Part shown: positions 11,001-22,735 of the stretch, in pieces
Layout: every line of letters starts with the position of its first letter
How positions within the stretch are numbered: position 1 is the first letter of the stretch
Source: Triparma columacea
Taxonomy: Eukaryota > Sar > Bolidophyceae > Parmales > Triparmaceae
Assembly: GCA_030267965.1 (NCBI GenBank)
Contig: BRYA01000220.1
Coordinates: forward strand, 15,518-79,517
Direction of reading: 5' to 3'
DNA: 64,000 nt
Notes under the pieces: model-generated
The model's database searches: none
The model's input: only the letters and a program-made list of their open reading frames with translations
Told to the model about the DNA's origin: nothing
Made by a program: the position numbers and the translations under genes

Positions 11001-14000
11001 CACCTCTACGGTCTCATTGAAAAATTTGTCCCCATCGTGTTGAAGTTCCAGAGGAGGAATTGCAAGGAGCCTGTGGGTTGCGTAGACATTCAGCTTGTCA
11101 CTTCAATGACCAAGCTCTTTGAGACCCTTTTCGTCCCTTCAAAGGGAGCCAAGAACGAGGCAGGAGAACCGATGCTGTGGAACGAGGAGGAGGAAACCCT
11201 CATTGCCAAGTGCGAGAAAGTTTTCGCTTTCTCCATGATTTGGAGCTTTGGTGTCTCCATCGGGGCGGAGTACTGGCAGAAGTTCGACTACTTCATCAGG
11301 GAGTGCTTCGACGAGAACGGTCTTGATTGCAAGCTCCCTCCTGCCGACATGGTGTACGACTACTTTGTCGATCTGAGCGCAAATGAATTCAAGAATTGGA
11401 AGACCATACTGCCTGCATTCGATCACGTTCCGGACATGTCGTACTTTGACATGGTGGTGCCGACGTCTGACACAGTTAGGTTCAGCTACGTCATGAAGAG
11501 CCTGATCGAGATTAACAAACCTGTCTTCGTGACAGGGGTGACAGGAACAGGAAAGACCACTGTCATCACCAAGTTGCTTAAAGAGCTCCAGCCCCTTGCT
11601 GAGGCTGATGGCAGCGGGGGTTTGGGCATCACCTCAATTCCCATCAACTACTCCGCCCAGACGAGCTCCCTTGTCGTGCAGAGTTCCATCGAGGCGAAGA
11701 TGGAGAAGAAGAGGAAGAACCTCCTTGGAGCGCCTAACAACAGGAAGATGGTTATCTTTGTCGATGACGTTAACATGCCTATTGTCGAAACGTATGGCGC
11801 ACAGGCTCCTGTGGAATTGCTCAGGCAGTACCTTGACCACAAAGGATTCTACGACCGCGACAAACTCTTTTGGAAGGACGTTGAGGACAGCTTGCTGTTC
11901 TCCTGCGCCGCGCCTCCAGGGGGAGGAAGGAGCGAGGTAACTCCTCGTTTCACTCGCCATCACAATGTGCTGTGCTTCCCTCCCGCCTCCAATGCCGCTC
12001 TCGAACTTATTTTCCAGTCGATACTCACGTGTCATGTGAAGAAGTTTGACAAGAGCATCGTCGATCTTGCGAAGGGCACCGTGAGTGCAACTATCGAGAT
12101 GTACGAGAAGATCTCAGAGGACCTTCTCCCCACTCCCGCAAGGTTTCACTACACATTTAACCTTCGCGATATCTCCAAGGTTTTCCAGGGAATTCTCATG
12201 ATTTCCAAGGCGAAATGCCAGGATGCTGACACCTTCTGCAGCCTGTGGGCCCATGAGACCAGCCGTGTGTTCTACGACCGTCTCATTGACACTGGAGACC
12301 AGGACTGGTTTAAGTCGAAGACAGTCGAGTTGCTTAGCAGGCACTTGAGGGTGAGCACCGACGTTGAGGCTATGTTCGAAAGCGGCATCGACGTTTTCTG
12401 CGACTTCCTCCGCCCCGGAGACGATAAGAGGCCGTACGAGAGGTGCAAGGACCAGAAAAAGTTGAACAAGGTCCTCGAGGACGGCTTGGAGGATTACAAC
12501 GCCACCTACCCCACCGCCATGAACCTGGTCTTCTTCACTGACGCCATCGAGCATGTTTGCAGGCTAAGTAGGATCCTGAAACAGCCTAGGGGCAATGCAA
12601 TGCTCGTCGGAGTCGGCGGAAGTGGAAAACAGAGCACAGCTAGGATCGCATCCTTCATTGCCGGTTATGAATGCAAGCAGATCGAGATATCTAGGGGTTA
12701 CGGAATCTCAGAGTTTAGGGAGGACATCAAGATCTTCATGAACTTGGCTGGAGTTGAGAGGAAGCCAACCACCTGGATATTCACTGACACCCAGATTGTT
12801 GATGAGACCATGTTGGAGGACATCAACAATATCCTCAACGCAGGAGAGGTTCCTAACCTCTACCCTCAAGACGAGCTCGACAAGATCTGCAACGACATGG
12901 TCCCTGTATGCAAGGAAATGGGTATAATCGAAAATAGGGAGAACTGCTTCCTCACATTTGTTCAGCTTGTCAGGGAGAACTTGCACATCGTTCTCGGGAT
13001 GAGTCCCGTTGGAGACGCCCTCCGCGTGCGGTGCAGGAATTTCCCGAGTCTCATCAACTGCACGACGATTGACTGGTTCCACCCTTGGCCTGCCGCCGCT
13101 TTGGTTTCTGTGGCCTCTCACCTCCTCGTTGACATGGAGATGCCCGAGGGCATGGAGGAGGTCAAGGATGGGCTCATCACTATGTGCAGCACAGTGCATT
13201 CGTCTGTCAGGGTCTTCTCAGAACGTTTTTTCGCCGAGTTGCGACGTATGGTCTACACGACACCTAAGTCGTACCTAGATTTGATTGCTCTCTTTACCGA
13301 AATGCTGCGCTTTAACCAGGGTAAAGTTGAGGAGAAGAAGGAAAGGATGGAGATCGGAGTCGCGAAGCTCGATGAGACCAACAGTCTTGTTAATGGGCTC
13401 AAGTCAGACCTGCAAGCTCTCGCCCCTGTCTTGGAAGAAAAGACAGTTGCCGCCGAGAAGCTATTGAAGCAGGTTGCCATTGATACTACAGAGGCCAACG
13501 CTATCAAGGAGAAGGTTGGCTCTGAGGAGGCGATTGTCAGTAAGCAGGCCGCCGAGGTAAAGGTTATAAAGGACGATGCCCAGGCCGACCTTGATAGGGC
13601 GCTTCCGGCCCTCAACAATGCCGTGAAGGCACTTGACAGTCTCACAAAGGGAGACATTTCTGAGGTGAAAAATTTCACCAACCCCCCCGTTGCTGTCAAG
13701 ACTGTCATGGACGGTATTTGCATCATGTTTGAGGAGAAGCCGGACTGGGACGCAGCCAAGAAGATCCTTGCAAACGGCGAGTTCCTAAAGAACCTTAAAA
13801 CATACGACAAGGATAATATCCCACAAAAGCTTTTGGTGAAGCTGAGGAAGGTCCTCGTACTCGATGACATGCAAATTGAGAGGGTATCCAAGGTGTCGAA
13901 GGCTGCAACCGGTTTGTGCATGTGGTGCCACGCCATGAGCGTATACGCTGATGTCGCGAAGGACGTGGAGCCAAAGAAACTATTGGTCAAGGAGATGGAA

Positions 14001-17000
14001 GAGAAGATGGCTGTGGCTATGGCTACGCTCTCCGAGAAGCAGGCAGCACTCAAGGCAGTTGTGGACAAAGTGGAGTCCCTCGAAAAGCTCTGTAACGAGA
14101 CAGTCGCCGAAAAGGACGACTTAAAGAACCAGAGTGACTTGACAGCCAACAGGTTGATTCGCGCTGAAAAGCTCACCGGCGGATTGGCAGACGAGGGAGT
14201 GCGTTGGAGGGAGAGTGTAGTGACACTTGGAGAGCAGAAGACGTCGCTGATCGGAGATACGTTCTTGGCTTGCGCAGCCGTTTCCTATTACGGGCCTTTC
14301 ACTGGAAAGTTTCGCATCGACCTCATTGACCATTGGGTCGAGGCAACGCGCGAGAATAGGATCCCCATGGGCGAAAATTTCACCGTAGCCGACACCATGG
14401 TCGATCCCGTGCAAATCAGGGAGTGGCAGAACGCCAACCTTCCAACCGACAATGTGTCCGCGGACAGTGCTATCTTAGCCACTAAGGCTAAACGGTGGCC
14501 CCTGATGATTGACCCGCAGGGACAAGCGAACAAATGGATTAAAAAGTTGTTCGAGAAGGACGGTATAAGGATGACAACGATGAGTAACAAGGATCTACTT
14601 AGGCACCTTGAGTTCTGCATCAGGAACGGAAACCCTTTGCTGATCGAGGACGTGAGGGAGACCATCGAGCCTGCCCTTGAGCCCATCCTTCAGCGCGCGA
14701 TCTATAAGCAGGGCACGAGGACGCTCATCAGGCTCGGAGATAGCGACGTGGATTACGACGCCGATTTCAAGCTTTTCATGACGTCCAAGCTTCCTAACCC
14801 CCACTACCTTCCCGAGATTTGCATCAAGGTGACGGTCATTAACTTCACTGTGACTATGGAAGGTCTGGAGGACCAGCTTCTCGGCGATGTTGTGAAGTTG
14901 GAGAGGGAGGACATCGAGAAGAAGAAGGTGGAGCTTCTCATCAGTATGGCCAATGACAAGAAGATGCTTGCCGACCTCGAAGCCCAGATCTTGCACAAGC
15001 TGAGCTCAGCGACAGGCAACATCCTCGACGACGAGGAGCTCATTGAAACTCTCGGAAACTCCAAGGTGACAAGTAATGTCATTAAAAAACGCGTGCAAGA
15101 GAGTGAAATCACAAACAAGTCAATCAACGAGGCTAGGGAGTCTTACAGGAGCGCTGCTACAAGGGGAAGCATCGTGTACTTCGTCATTGCTGATATGGCC
15201 AACATTGACCCAATGTACCAGTACTCTTTAGAGTACTTCCAGAACCTCTTCAACAAATGCATCGTTGAGAGCGAGAAGGACGACGACATTGAGACTAGAC
15301 TGGATAATTTGATTAACTACGCAACGTACACCATCTACGCCAACATTTGCAGGGGACTTTTCGAGAGGCACAAGTTACTCTTCAGTGCTCTCATCTGCTT
15401 TGCAATCTTGAAGCACAAAGGCAACGTCGCTGCTGACGAGTGGAGTCTCTTCATGCGCGGCGCTGGAGTCGTCGACAGGACCGAGCAGAAAGCCAACCCT
15501 GACCCCGCAAACATCAGCGAGCAGCAGTGGGACCTTATGTACGCCGTGCAGACAAGGATCACGGACTTCGAGGGGACCGAAAACGAATGTCTACCCTTCA
15601 GCGGGCTCATTGATAGCATTCTTGGTGACTGGGACAAGTGGTGTGCCTGGAAGGACAATATGGATCCCTACCACGCGCCTCTTCCTAACGAGCAGCTCCA
15701 GGGTTCCCTGAATTCTTTCAAGAGGCTTATTCTGCTGAAGTGCCTCAAGGAGGACAAGCTCCTCGGCTCCATGCAGCAGTATGTTGCCGAGCAGATTGGA
15801 AAGAAATTCAGCGTCGCTCCTCAAGCCACCATGGCCGATGTCGCGAAGGACTTGACGAACAGTACACCTTGTATCTTCATTTTGAGCAAAGGAGCAGACC
15901 CAACGGGTACGCTTTTGAGGTTTGCGAAGGAACAGGGTTATGCTGACACGCTGGCACTGGTCAGTCTTGGCCAGGGTCAGGGAGATTACGCTAAGAGCCT
16001 CGTCATTGACGGTTGCAAGAACGGCAACTGGGTGTTGCTCCAGAATTGTATGTTGGCCAAGAGTTGGATGGGAGACTTGGAGCAGCTCGTCTTTGATCTC
16101 AAGGATAACGAGGAGAAGAACCACCCCAACTTCAGGCTTTTCCTCACCAGTAGTCCTGCGAGCTACTTCCCGGTGAGCGTACTTCAGAGTGGAGTGAAGA
16201 TGACGAACGAACCACCAAAGGGAGTCAAGGCCAACGTGAAAGGTGTCTTCAACACCTTGGTCAAGGAGGAGGATTGGGACACATGTGCCATGAAGGACCC
16301 TTGGAAGAAGCTCATTTGCGGGTTGGCTTTCTTCCATGCAAACGTCCAAGAGAGGAGGAAGTTCGGCCCTCTTGGATGGAATATCAGGTACGGCTTCGAC
16401 GAGTCCGACTTAGTCACAAGTATTGCTATTCTGAGGAGGTTCCTTGACACTATGGATGTCATTCCTTGGGATGCCCTCGTCTTCGTTACAGGTCACATCA
16501 ACTACGGAGGAAGGGTCACAGATGACTGGGATAGGCGGTGCTTGATGAGCATCCTGGCCAAGTTCATCAGGAGAGAGACTTTGGACGACGACTACAGGTT
16601 CTCGGTCAGTGGCGTCTATTACGCCCCCAAGGTCGGGGGGCTCGCCGATGTAAAGTCCTACATCGAATCCCTTCCCAACTCTGATAACCCCGAGGTCTTT
16701 GGAATGCACGAAAACGCAAACACTGCCTTTAACAGGGACGAGAGTTTGACCGTGATGCAGACTATCTTGAGTCTGCAGCCTAGGGAGGGAGGAGGAGGAG
16801 GAGGAAAGAGCAGCGACGAGATTGTGACTGAAATGGCCGACGACATTGAGTCGAAAGTCCCTGCTATACTAGACGAGGAGGAGGCCGGAGAGACCACATT
16901 TGTCATCCAGCCCAACGGCCTCCTTAACAGTCTTGCCATTGTCCTGCAGCAGGAGATGATTAAGTTCAACAGGTTGATCAGAACCATGAACTCAACCCTT

Positions 17001-17669
17001 AGGGACCTGAAGAAGGCAATCAAAGGGCTTATTGTCATGAGCTCGGAGCTCGACAGTATGTACGGCAGCTTCATGACGAACCAGGTCCCCAACAACTTTA
17101 CTAAGGTTTCCTTTGCTAGTCTCAAGAGCTTGGGCAGTTGGGTGAAGGATTTGATCTTGAGGGTGGACTTTTTCCACACTTGGCTGCTCAAGGGCCAGCC
17201 TGACTGTTTCCCTTTGCCCGTCTTCTTCTTCCCTCAGGGCTTCATGACGGGAACGCTCCAGACTTATGCCAGGAAGTATCAGGTCGCCATCGACACCTTG
17301 TCCTTCAAGTTTAATCCAATGAGGGAGGAGCCCAAGGACATCGAGGAGGGACCAGACGATGGCATTTACGTCCACGGCCTATATATGGAGGGGGCAAAAT
17401 GGGATTTTGACAAGTGGATGATCGCTCCAAGCGACAAGGGCGTCATGTTCCAGCTCCTGCCCATGATCCACTTCCAGCCGGCCATAAACCACAAGTGCGC
17501 CAAGAACGATTACGCGTGCCCGGTCTACAAGACCAGCGTCAGACAGGGAGTGCTGAGCACAACAGGAATGAGCACCAACTTTGTGGTCGCGGTTGAATTG
17601 CCTACCGACGTAGACCCCGACACTTGGGTGCTCTACGGAGTCGCCGCTCTCTGCAACCTCACAGATTAG
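5022..17669 (+). CDS. Axonemal dynein heavy chain, single-headed inner-arm type (4 exons)
   Basis: Exons 5022-5062, 5232-6672, 6773-9699 and 9797-17669 keep phase and give ~4,093 aa. The start is a 41-nt exon (MDAFSKRLVASSST). A further 81-bp intron, 6445-6525 (donor AAG/GTGAGA), or a 45-bp version, 6481-6525, may lie inside exon 2; both are in frame, so the protein could be 27 or 15 residues shorter. Four P-loops are visible: GPAGTGKT (AAA1, ~residue 1414), GPTGSGKT (AAA2, ~1693), GVTGTGKT (AAA3, ~2049) and GVGGSGK (AAA4, ~2407). The long antiparallel stalk coiled coil with the microtubule-binding tip lies at ~2640-2930, and the exon 3/4 junction restores the invariant DEFNRIDIEVLSVVAQQ. The C-terminus CPVYKTSVRQGVLSTTG...STNFV and the total length fit the DNAH1/3/6/7/12 inner-arm group rather than the ~4,500-aa outer-arm chains. 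It is the ATP-driven motor that bends the axoneme. The exact DNAH class is not resolved. Confidence 0.93.
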
Positions 17670-17849
17670 TGAGAGTGACAGACACATTGTTAGTTAGTGA
17701 CCTTTTGGGGAGGGAGGAGGTTTTCGGGGGAGAGCCACAACCAAACCATTGGTACAGACGACAATGCAATAGAATAATAGAAACAACAATGCTTTATTGT
17801 AGACACAATGACTGCTCTAATTGTTTTTAATCACCGCCTCATTTGCATC

Positions 17850-18392
17850 TCACATGTCAGACAGCTCACTCAGACCATCTGCAAAAAAGGAGAAATGAGT
17901 TGGTTAGTTGTATTGCAAATATGGGGATACGTTCGTTCCCTCCCAACCTTCCTCGATCACCTGCTTCACTTGACACACACTTTCACACTCACCCTCTAGC
18001 ATCTTCTTATCAGCACCAGCAAACTCCTTCACAGGGGAGTTGTCCTTGAGAAACACAAACGTGGGCACAGACCGAATGTTAGCGTCCGCAGCCGCATCGG
18101 GACAGTCGTCAACGTCAACCTTCCCGAATGCAACCTTCTCATAGTTTTCACTCAACTCCTCGTAGATTGGCTTGATGACTTTGCAAGGAGGACACCATGT
18201 AGCAGTGTAATAGAGGACCACACGATCGTTTCCCTCCTTAAACTTCGAAATTGATTCATCAGTGAGGGTGATCACTTGGCTAATGGAGCGGGATTGCACT
18301 TTTCTAGCATTACCGAGAGCCCCAGTGCTCCTATTGTTGATAAATGTGGCCACAGAGGCTCTAGCGGCACGAGAATGCAAGACTCTCAACAT
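17850..18392 (-). CDS. Thioredoxin, probably mitochondrial, with WCPPC active site (2 exons)
   Basis: Exons (minus strand) 17993-18392 and 17850-17878 give 142 aa. The 114-bp intron (GTGAGT...TTGCAG) replaces a read-through tail with KKMLEDGLSELSDM, a normal thioredoxin C-terminal helix. Residues 1-38 are Arg/Ser/Ala-rich with no acids (MLRVLHSRAARASVATFINN), a mitochondrial-type presequence. The active site is W66-C67-P68-P69-C70-K, and the cis-Pro loop reads VPTFVFLKD. The enzyme reduces protein disulfides. WCPPC differs from the common WCGPC and is known from plant h-type thioredoxins. The gene is divergent from the GxGYxYP gene, 131 bp away. Confidence 0.88.
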
Positions 18393-18523
18393 GATTGGAT
18401 CTTAAATGTTGTTCTGACAAGATTTTGGAACGTAACAGAAGAAATAAGTTATTGTTTTTCTCCCCAATTTCTTTCGTCTCAGAAACCTGACTTCCCCGCG
18501 AGGTAGTGTTAAAGAGTAAAATA

Positions 18524-20363
18524 ATGTCCTTCTTGGCAGAGCTCGGCATGAATGGCGCCCAAACAATTCCGTTTCCCTCGATGAGTGGTCCGGTTCGTTT
18601 GCAGAGTTATTCGGACCAGGGCATCGGTGAGTTTATGGTCCAACTCCTGGGTTGACGACCAAAGATGAAGAAAGAAAGTGGGTACTTTGGGCCATTGTGG
18701 CGGCCATATTTTCTTCAGCTTCCCTACCCCAGCCTCCCTCACCTCCCCCCCGACCTCCTTTACCCCCCCATAAACCTCAGGCTACAAAATAGCCACACAA
18801 GCATGCATTGGCTTTCTCTCTCGTGATGATGTCCAGGTTGAAGGGTTTGAGGGTGGCGTTTGGACGAACAAGGACCTGTACGACGACATGTGGCTTGCTC
18901 TACTTGAGGGGATGGCTCCTGCTAACAACAAGAAGGGAGGGGAGGAGCTGCTGGATGCCTGTCTGGGAAATTTCAACAGTTACATCTCTTTTGACATGGA
19001 TAGAGACAAGGAACTGCTCCCGGAAATCGTCACCTTGGCAGCAGTGACCGACTCAGTCCCTATCGACATCTCCGATCCCGACCTTAAGGAGCTCATCGAT
19101 TTCTCAGTTCTGAAGGAAGCGTTCCACATTGGAATTGATTGGGCCGACTTCACACCCTTGCAAGCTACGGAATATCTATTCCTAAATTACGCGAACATGA
19201 CGACTGGACTTGCTAAGCTGAATCCAGGCTACGAGAATATAAATAACCTCCCGAACCTCCATCCGCCCCTCACCGGCGAAATGGATGCGTCTTTGGTTGA
19301 TTATATTGTGAAGGAAAGACTCTTTACGTTCTTCCTCGTGGATGGTTGCATTCCTGGCACAAAGGAGTACAGGCTCATGAGTAAGATGGCGAAGTCGAAC
19401 ATGTGGGCTTCGCCAATTGTTGTTTGGGGCTACGACAATTCTCAGAATCTCGGCGGAAGCGTGTTCGAGGCAGAGACAAACTGCAACATGGAACACAACA
19501 TGGGCCAAATAGCATCCGCAGGTATCAACAACTTGGCCTACTTGAGCTCCAAGCCCGCGATCACAGAGCCAATTGATCTCCCTCCCCCGCCAGAAGTAAG
19601 TTACGATGAGGAGAAAACTTACGTCTCGTTGGTTGTCGGCGACGGAGACAACCTCAGTATTGTAAAGGGGAGGAATCTTCCGTGGGCCCTCGCTCGGATG
19701 GCACAGTGCAGCAACAAAGAATGTCCCCCCTTCACCTGGACTATGAGCCCCCACCTCCTCTACTCAGCTCCTGACATGATGCAGTTCTTCATCGACCTTG
19801 CGAAAACGACCAAGGCGGATTATTTCATGCTGCCCCCCTCTGGCGACTTGTATTCATATCCAGGCATGATGGACGACGAGAACCGCGAGAAGTACGTCAA
19901 GGTGATGGAGGAGGACTTTAGAATGTTTGGATGCAAAACGACGGTGCACTGGGAGTGGTTCTACGGCTGGAAGAAATCCCTGTCGAACTATTTCCCATTG
20001 TTCAATTCAATCGAGGGAACAGGAGCACGCGGCTTCTTCCTCACGAACGTCCCTTACTTCATCCCGATGCCCTTCATCTTTGGGAGGGAAGAGTACAAGA
20101 TCATCGGTGACAATGTCGTCCTCTTCAAGCCGAGGGAATGGAGGGGCATTGATGGCAGCTCGCACCAATCTATGAGCGTTGAGAACATGGCCAAGAACAT
20201 CAACAGCCTGGAGAAGGGCACAATAACTCACGTTTACCTCACATCCGACGGAGACAATTCCATTGACTCCTTTTACAACCTGGCTGATCTGCTCGACGAG
20301 CACGTCGTCCTGGTCAACTCGGACACCCTCACCGAATTAGCCCTGCAGCGAGGTAGGCGATAG
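18524..20363 (+). CDS. GxGYxYP-family putative glycoside hydrolase (2 exons)
   Basis: Exons 18524-18626 and 18781-20363 give 561 aa. The splice joins SYSDQGIG to YKIATQACIGFLSRDDVQ in phase. The central and C-terminal parts match the GxGYxYP putative glycoside hydrolase family: VVGDGDN (start of the catalytic-like domain), WTMSPHL, the eponymous motif in the variant form G389-D-L-Y-S-Y-P395, WEWFYGW, and a late YLTSDGDN. The family is known mainly from bacteria and a few eukaryotes, and its substrate is not established. I see no N-terminal signal peptide, so the enzyme may be cytosolic. The C-terminus (LQRGRR) stops where a donor-like GTAGGC also occurs, so the last few residues could differ. 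Other clan members with TIM-barrel folds are possible. Confidence 0.7.
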
Positions 20364-20776
20364 CAACAGCAAGTCGAACGAGGGAAAATAATTACGTGCA
20401 AAAAATAACTTACATATAATCCAAAGTGCATTTCGAAAAAAATTGAAACCCCCAATAATTATATCTTCTCCCCCCCCGAACGCCCGCTGGCCACGTGCGC
20501 ACGCGTCCCCATCACCATCCGACCCACCCCCACTCACATTTCAACCGACGCCACCGCCACAACAGCTTCTGACTTTGTGGGGGAAATGGGTCGTTTCTGA
20601 GTCGTCCGAAAGTTTTGGCTTGAAACCCCCTCTCCAACTGTGGATAACGGGCTCAAAGTTGATTGACATACAATTCCTGGGACTCGTCATCTTGCATAGG
20701 CCCCACACCCCACTTGATCTCACCACCCGCGTTTTGCCTGCGATTTCGGTGCCGGTAGGAGGTTCAAGCTTATATT
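20364..20776. other. Intergenic, no gene seen
   Basis: 413 bp between the GxGYxYP stop and the kinase ATG. It begins AT-rich and then turns C-rich. Frames through it are short or of random composition. The kinase ATG sits in TTATATTATGG, so any core promoter is probably in the last ~150 bp; I cannot point to a specific element. Confidence 0.4.
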
Positions 20777-22588
20777 ATGGGCAATTGCAATTCATCCCCG
20801 CCGGAGACAAAGACTCAGCCAGTTGCTGGTAGCCCTGAGAAGGAGCCGAGTAAAGTTGCAGAGCCCGAGCCGTCCCTAACCCCCAATGTCTCACTCGCTG
20901 CTCCGGTGGAGCCTCCTGCGGAGGAGATTTTGAAGGCTGAGACTGTTAAAAAAGCCAGAACTGCCGCGGAGGAGGAGAAGGCTCAGAAGGAAATTGGAAG
21001 CACAAGTGATGCTAATGCAACGGATGAGCCTACAACGGCACCAGAAAAGCTTGTACCTGATAGTAAGACTGGTTTCTTGGACGATTACACGTTCGGGTCA
21101 GACTTGGGCTCTGGGAGTTTCTCGGTGGTGAAGCAGGTGGGTACTTTGAAACCTTTGTCGAGAGAGTTATCAGGAGCCGACCTCGGCGATATTTGCGTGG
21201 AAAAGTCATACTGGCTGCTCGTACGGGCAGATCGTATGTGCAGCCCCAACTTCTTACTCCCCCTCCTCCCTCAACTTACCCCTTCCTCCTCAATTCCCAC
21301 ACTTGCCCAGGCTATTTACAAAAAAACTGGGGAAGCTTTTGCTGTCAAGTGCATCAAGAGAAGTTCGCTCCCTCCGGATGAAGTAGATGCACTCAGGGAC
21401 GAGGTCTCTATTTTGGGGGAGGTGAAGCATCGCAACATTATTCACATGCACGCCTTTTATGAGGAACCTGAACACTACTATTTGGTCATGGAGATAATGG
21501 ATGGGGGGGAATTGTTCGATAGGATTGTCCAAAAAAGCTTCTATAACGAGAAGGAGGCCAGGAACCTCGTGAAAATTCTCCTCGAGGCCATCAACTACAT
21601 GCACGAGCGCAACATTGTGCACCGCGACCTGAAGCCAGAGAACCTCCTCCTCGCATCGATGACCAACGATTCAGACATCAGATTGGCGGACTTCGGGTTC
21701 GCGAAACGAGTATCAACGCCCCTCAGTACCCAGTGTGGAACGCCTGGGTATGTGGCGCCTGAGATTCTCAAGGGAGACAAGTATGGCCTCTCCGTTGATA
21801 TGTGGTCGATCGGAGTCATAACATACATTCTTCTCGGCGGGTATCCGCCGTTCCACGACGACAACCAGGCCGTGCTCTACAGAAAAATTAAGGAGGGCAA
21901 CTTTGACTTCCATCCTGAATACTGGGATCCTGTGAGTGAGGAGGCAAAGAATCTCATCAAGAGCATGCTGACTGTAAGCATCGAAGACCGCATGACCGCT
22001 AAGGACGCCCTTAATGACCCCTGGATCAACATGTCTGATTCCAAACTCGAAGCCCACGACCTGAACGGTACGCTGGATGAGATTAAGAAGTTCAATGCGA
22101 GGAAGAAGCTCAAGGGTACAATCAAAGCGGTCATGGCCATGGGAAAGATGAAGAGACTCATCGAGAGCCTGACGCAGGCTAGCAATCAGATAGACAACGA
22201 AAATGAAACAGCGGCAAAGAACCAGGGGGATGTCATCGCTAGTCTTCTAAGCGAAGAGCAGGTCGCCGAATTCAAGGAGGAGTTCAATAAGTTCGACGAG
22301 AATGGAGACGGCACAATTACGACAGATGAGTTAGCGGTTGTTATGAAAAACTTGGGTCAGAACCCAACCGAACAGCAGCTCAAGGATATGGTAGAAGAGG
22401 TGGATATAGACAAAAACGGGACGATTGAATTTGGGGAGTTCATCATGATGATGACCAAATTGATAGGAAGCGCAGATGCTACAGAGAGCGTGAAAGAAGC
22501 AGACGCTATAGAAAGCGTGAAAGAAGCAGACGCTACAGAGAGCGTGAAAGAAGGAGACGCTACAGAGAGCGTGAAAGAAGAGCAGTAA
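20777..22588 (+). CDS. CaM-kinase-like Ser/Thr kinase fused to two calmodulin-type EF-hands (2 exons)
   Basis: Exons 20777-21136 and 21311-22588 give 545 aa. The 174-bp intron is a multiple of three and open, so an unspliced reading would insert 58 residues into the glycine-rich loop region; splicing restores [20 protein letters not shown]. The N-terminus MGNC is a myristoylation (and possible palmitoylation) signal. Kinase landmarks are the P-loop at ~112-117, Lys133, HRD ~224 with [14 protein letters not shown] ~247, and GYVAPEIL. A basic segment ([20 protein letters not shown]) resembles a CaMK autoinhibitory/CaM-binding helix. It is followed by two EF-hands (449-460 [12 protein letters not shown]; 485-496 [12 protein letters not shown]) almost identical to the calmodulin N-lobe. 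Classical CDPKs carry four. Expected role: membrane-tethered calcium-activated signalling. Confidence 0.88.
   Translation: MGNCNSSPPETKTQPVAGSPEKEPSKVAEPEPSLTPNVSLAAPVEPPAEEILKAETVKKARTAAEEEKAQKEIGSTSDANATDEPTTAPEKLVPDSKTGFLDDYTFGSDLGSGSFSVVKQVGTLKPLSRELSGADLGDICVEKSYWLLVRADRMCSPNFLLPLLPQLTPSSSIPTLAQAIYKKTGEAFAVKCIKRSSLPPDEVDALRDEVSILGEVKHRNIIHMHAFYEEPEHYYLVMEIMDGGELFDRIVQKSFYNEKEARNLVKILLEAINYMHERNIVHRDLKPENLLLASMTNDSDIRLADFGFAKRVSTPLSTQCGTPGYVAPEILKGDKYGLSVDMWSIGVITYILLGGYPPFHDDNQAVLYRKIKEGNFDFHPEYWDPVSEEAKNLIKSMLTVSIEDRMTAKDALNDPWINMSDSKLEAHDLNGTLDEIKKFNARKKLKGTIKAVMAMGKMKRLIESLTQASNQIDNENETAAKNQGDVIASLLSEEQVAEFKEEFNKFDENGDGTITTDELAVVMKNLGQNPTEQQLKDMVEEVDIDKNGTIEFGEFIMMMTKLIGSADATESVKEADAIESVKEADATESVKEGDATESVKEEQ
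22481..22585 (+). repeat. 27-bp coding tandem repeat at the kinase C-terminus
   Basis: About four copies of a 27-bp unit encode [13 protein letters not shown] nonapeptides directly after the second EF-hand (variants ADAIESVKE and GDATESVKE). The copies differ by only a few bases, which points to recent slippage and probable length polymorphism. Confidence 0.8.
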
Positions 22589-22735
22589 TTGAGGTCACAG
22601 CCATGCCTACGGTGACACTACTGATGTACTATAATTTAAACATCCACCTTCGAGAGAAGATAAAACATGCGTCTCCTTTTTAGTTCCCCCCCCTTCCCCG
22701 TTCTTCTAGGTTAAACCTCTGGGGGAAAGACCTAC

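Noticed and set aside
13253..14176. 307-aa minus-strand frame inside the dynein gene
   Set aside because: Lies opposite the dynein stalk coiled coil; Ser/Phe-rich composition is what antisense of Lys/Glu codons gives.
21137..21310. Reading the kinase as one exon with a 58-residue insert
   Set aside because: The insert breaks the kinase glycine-rich loop region and is bounded by GT...CCCAG; removal restores a normal [11 protein letters not shown] sequence.
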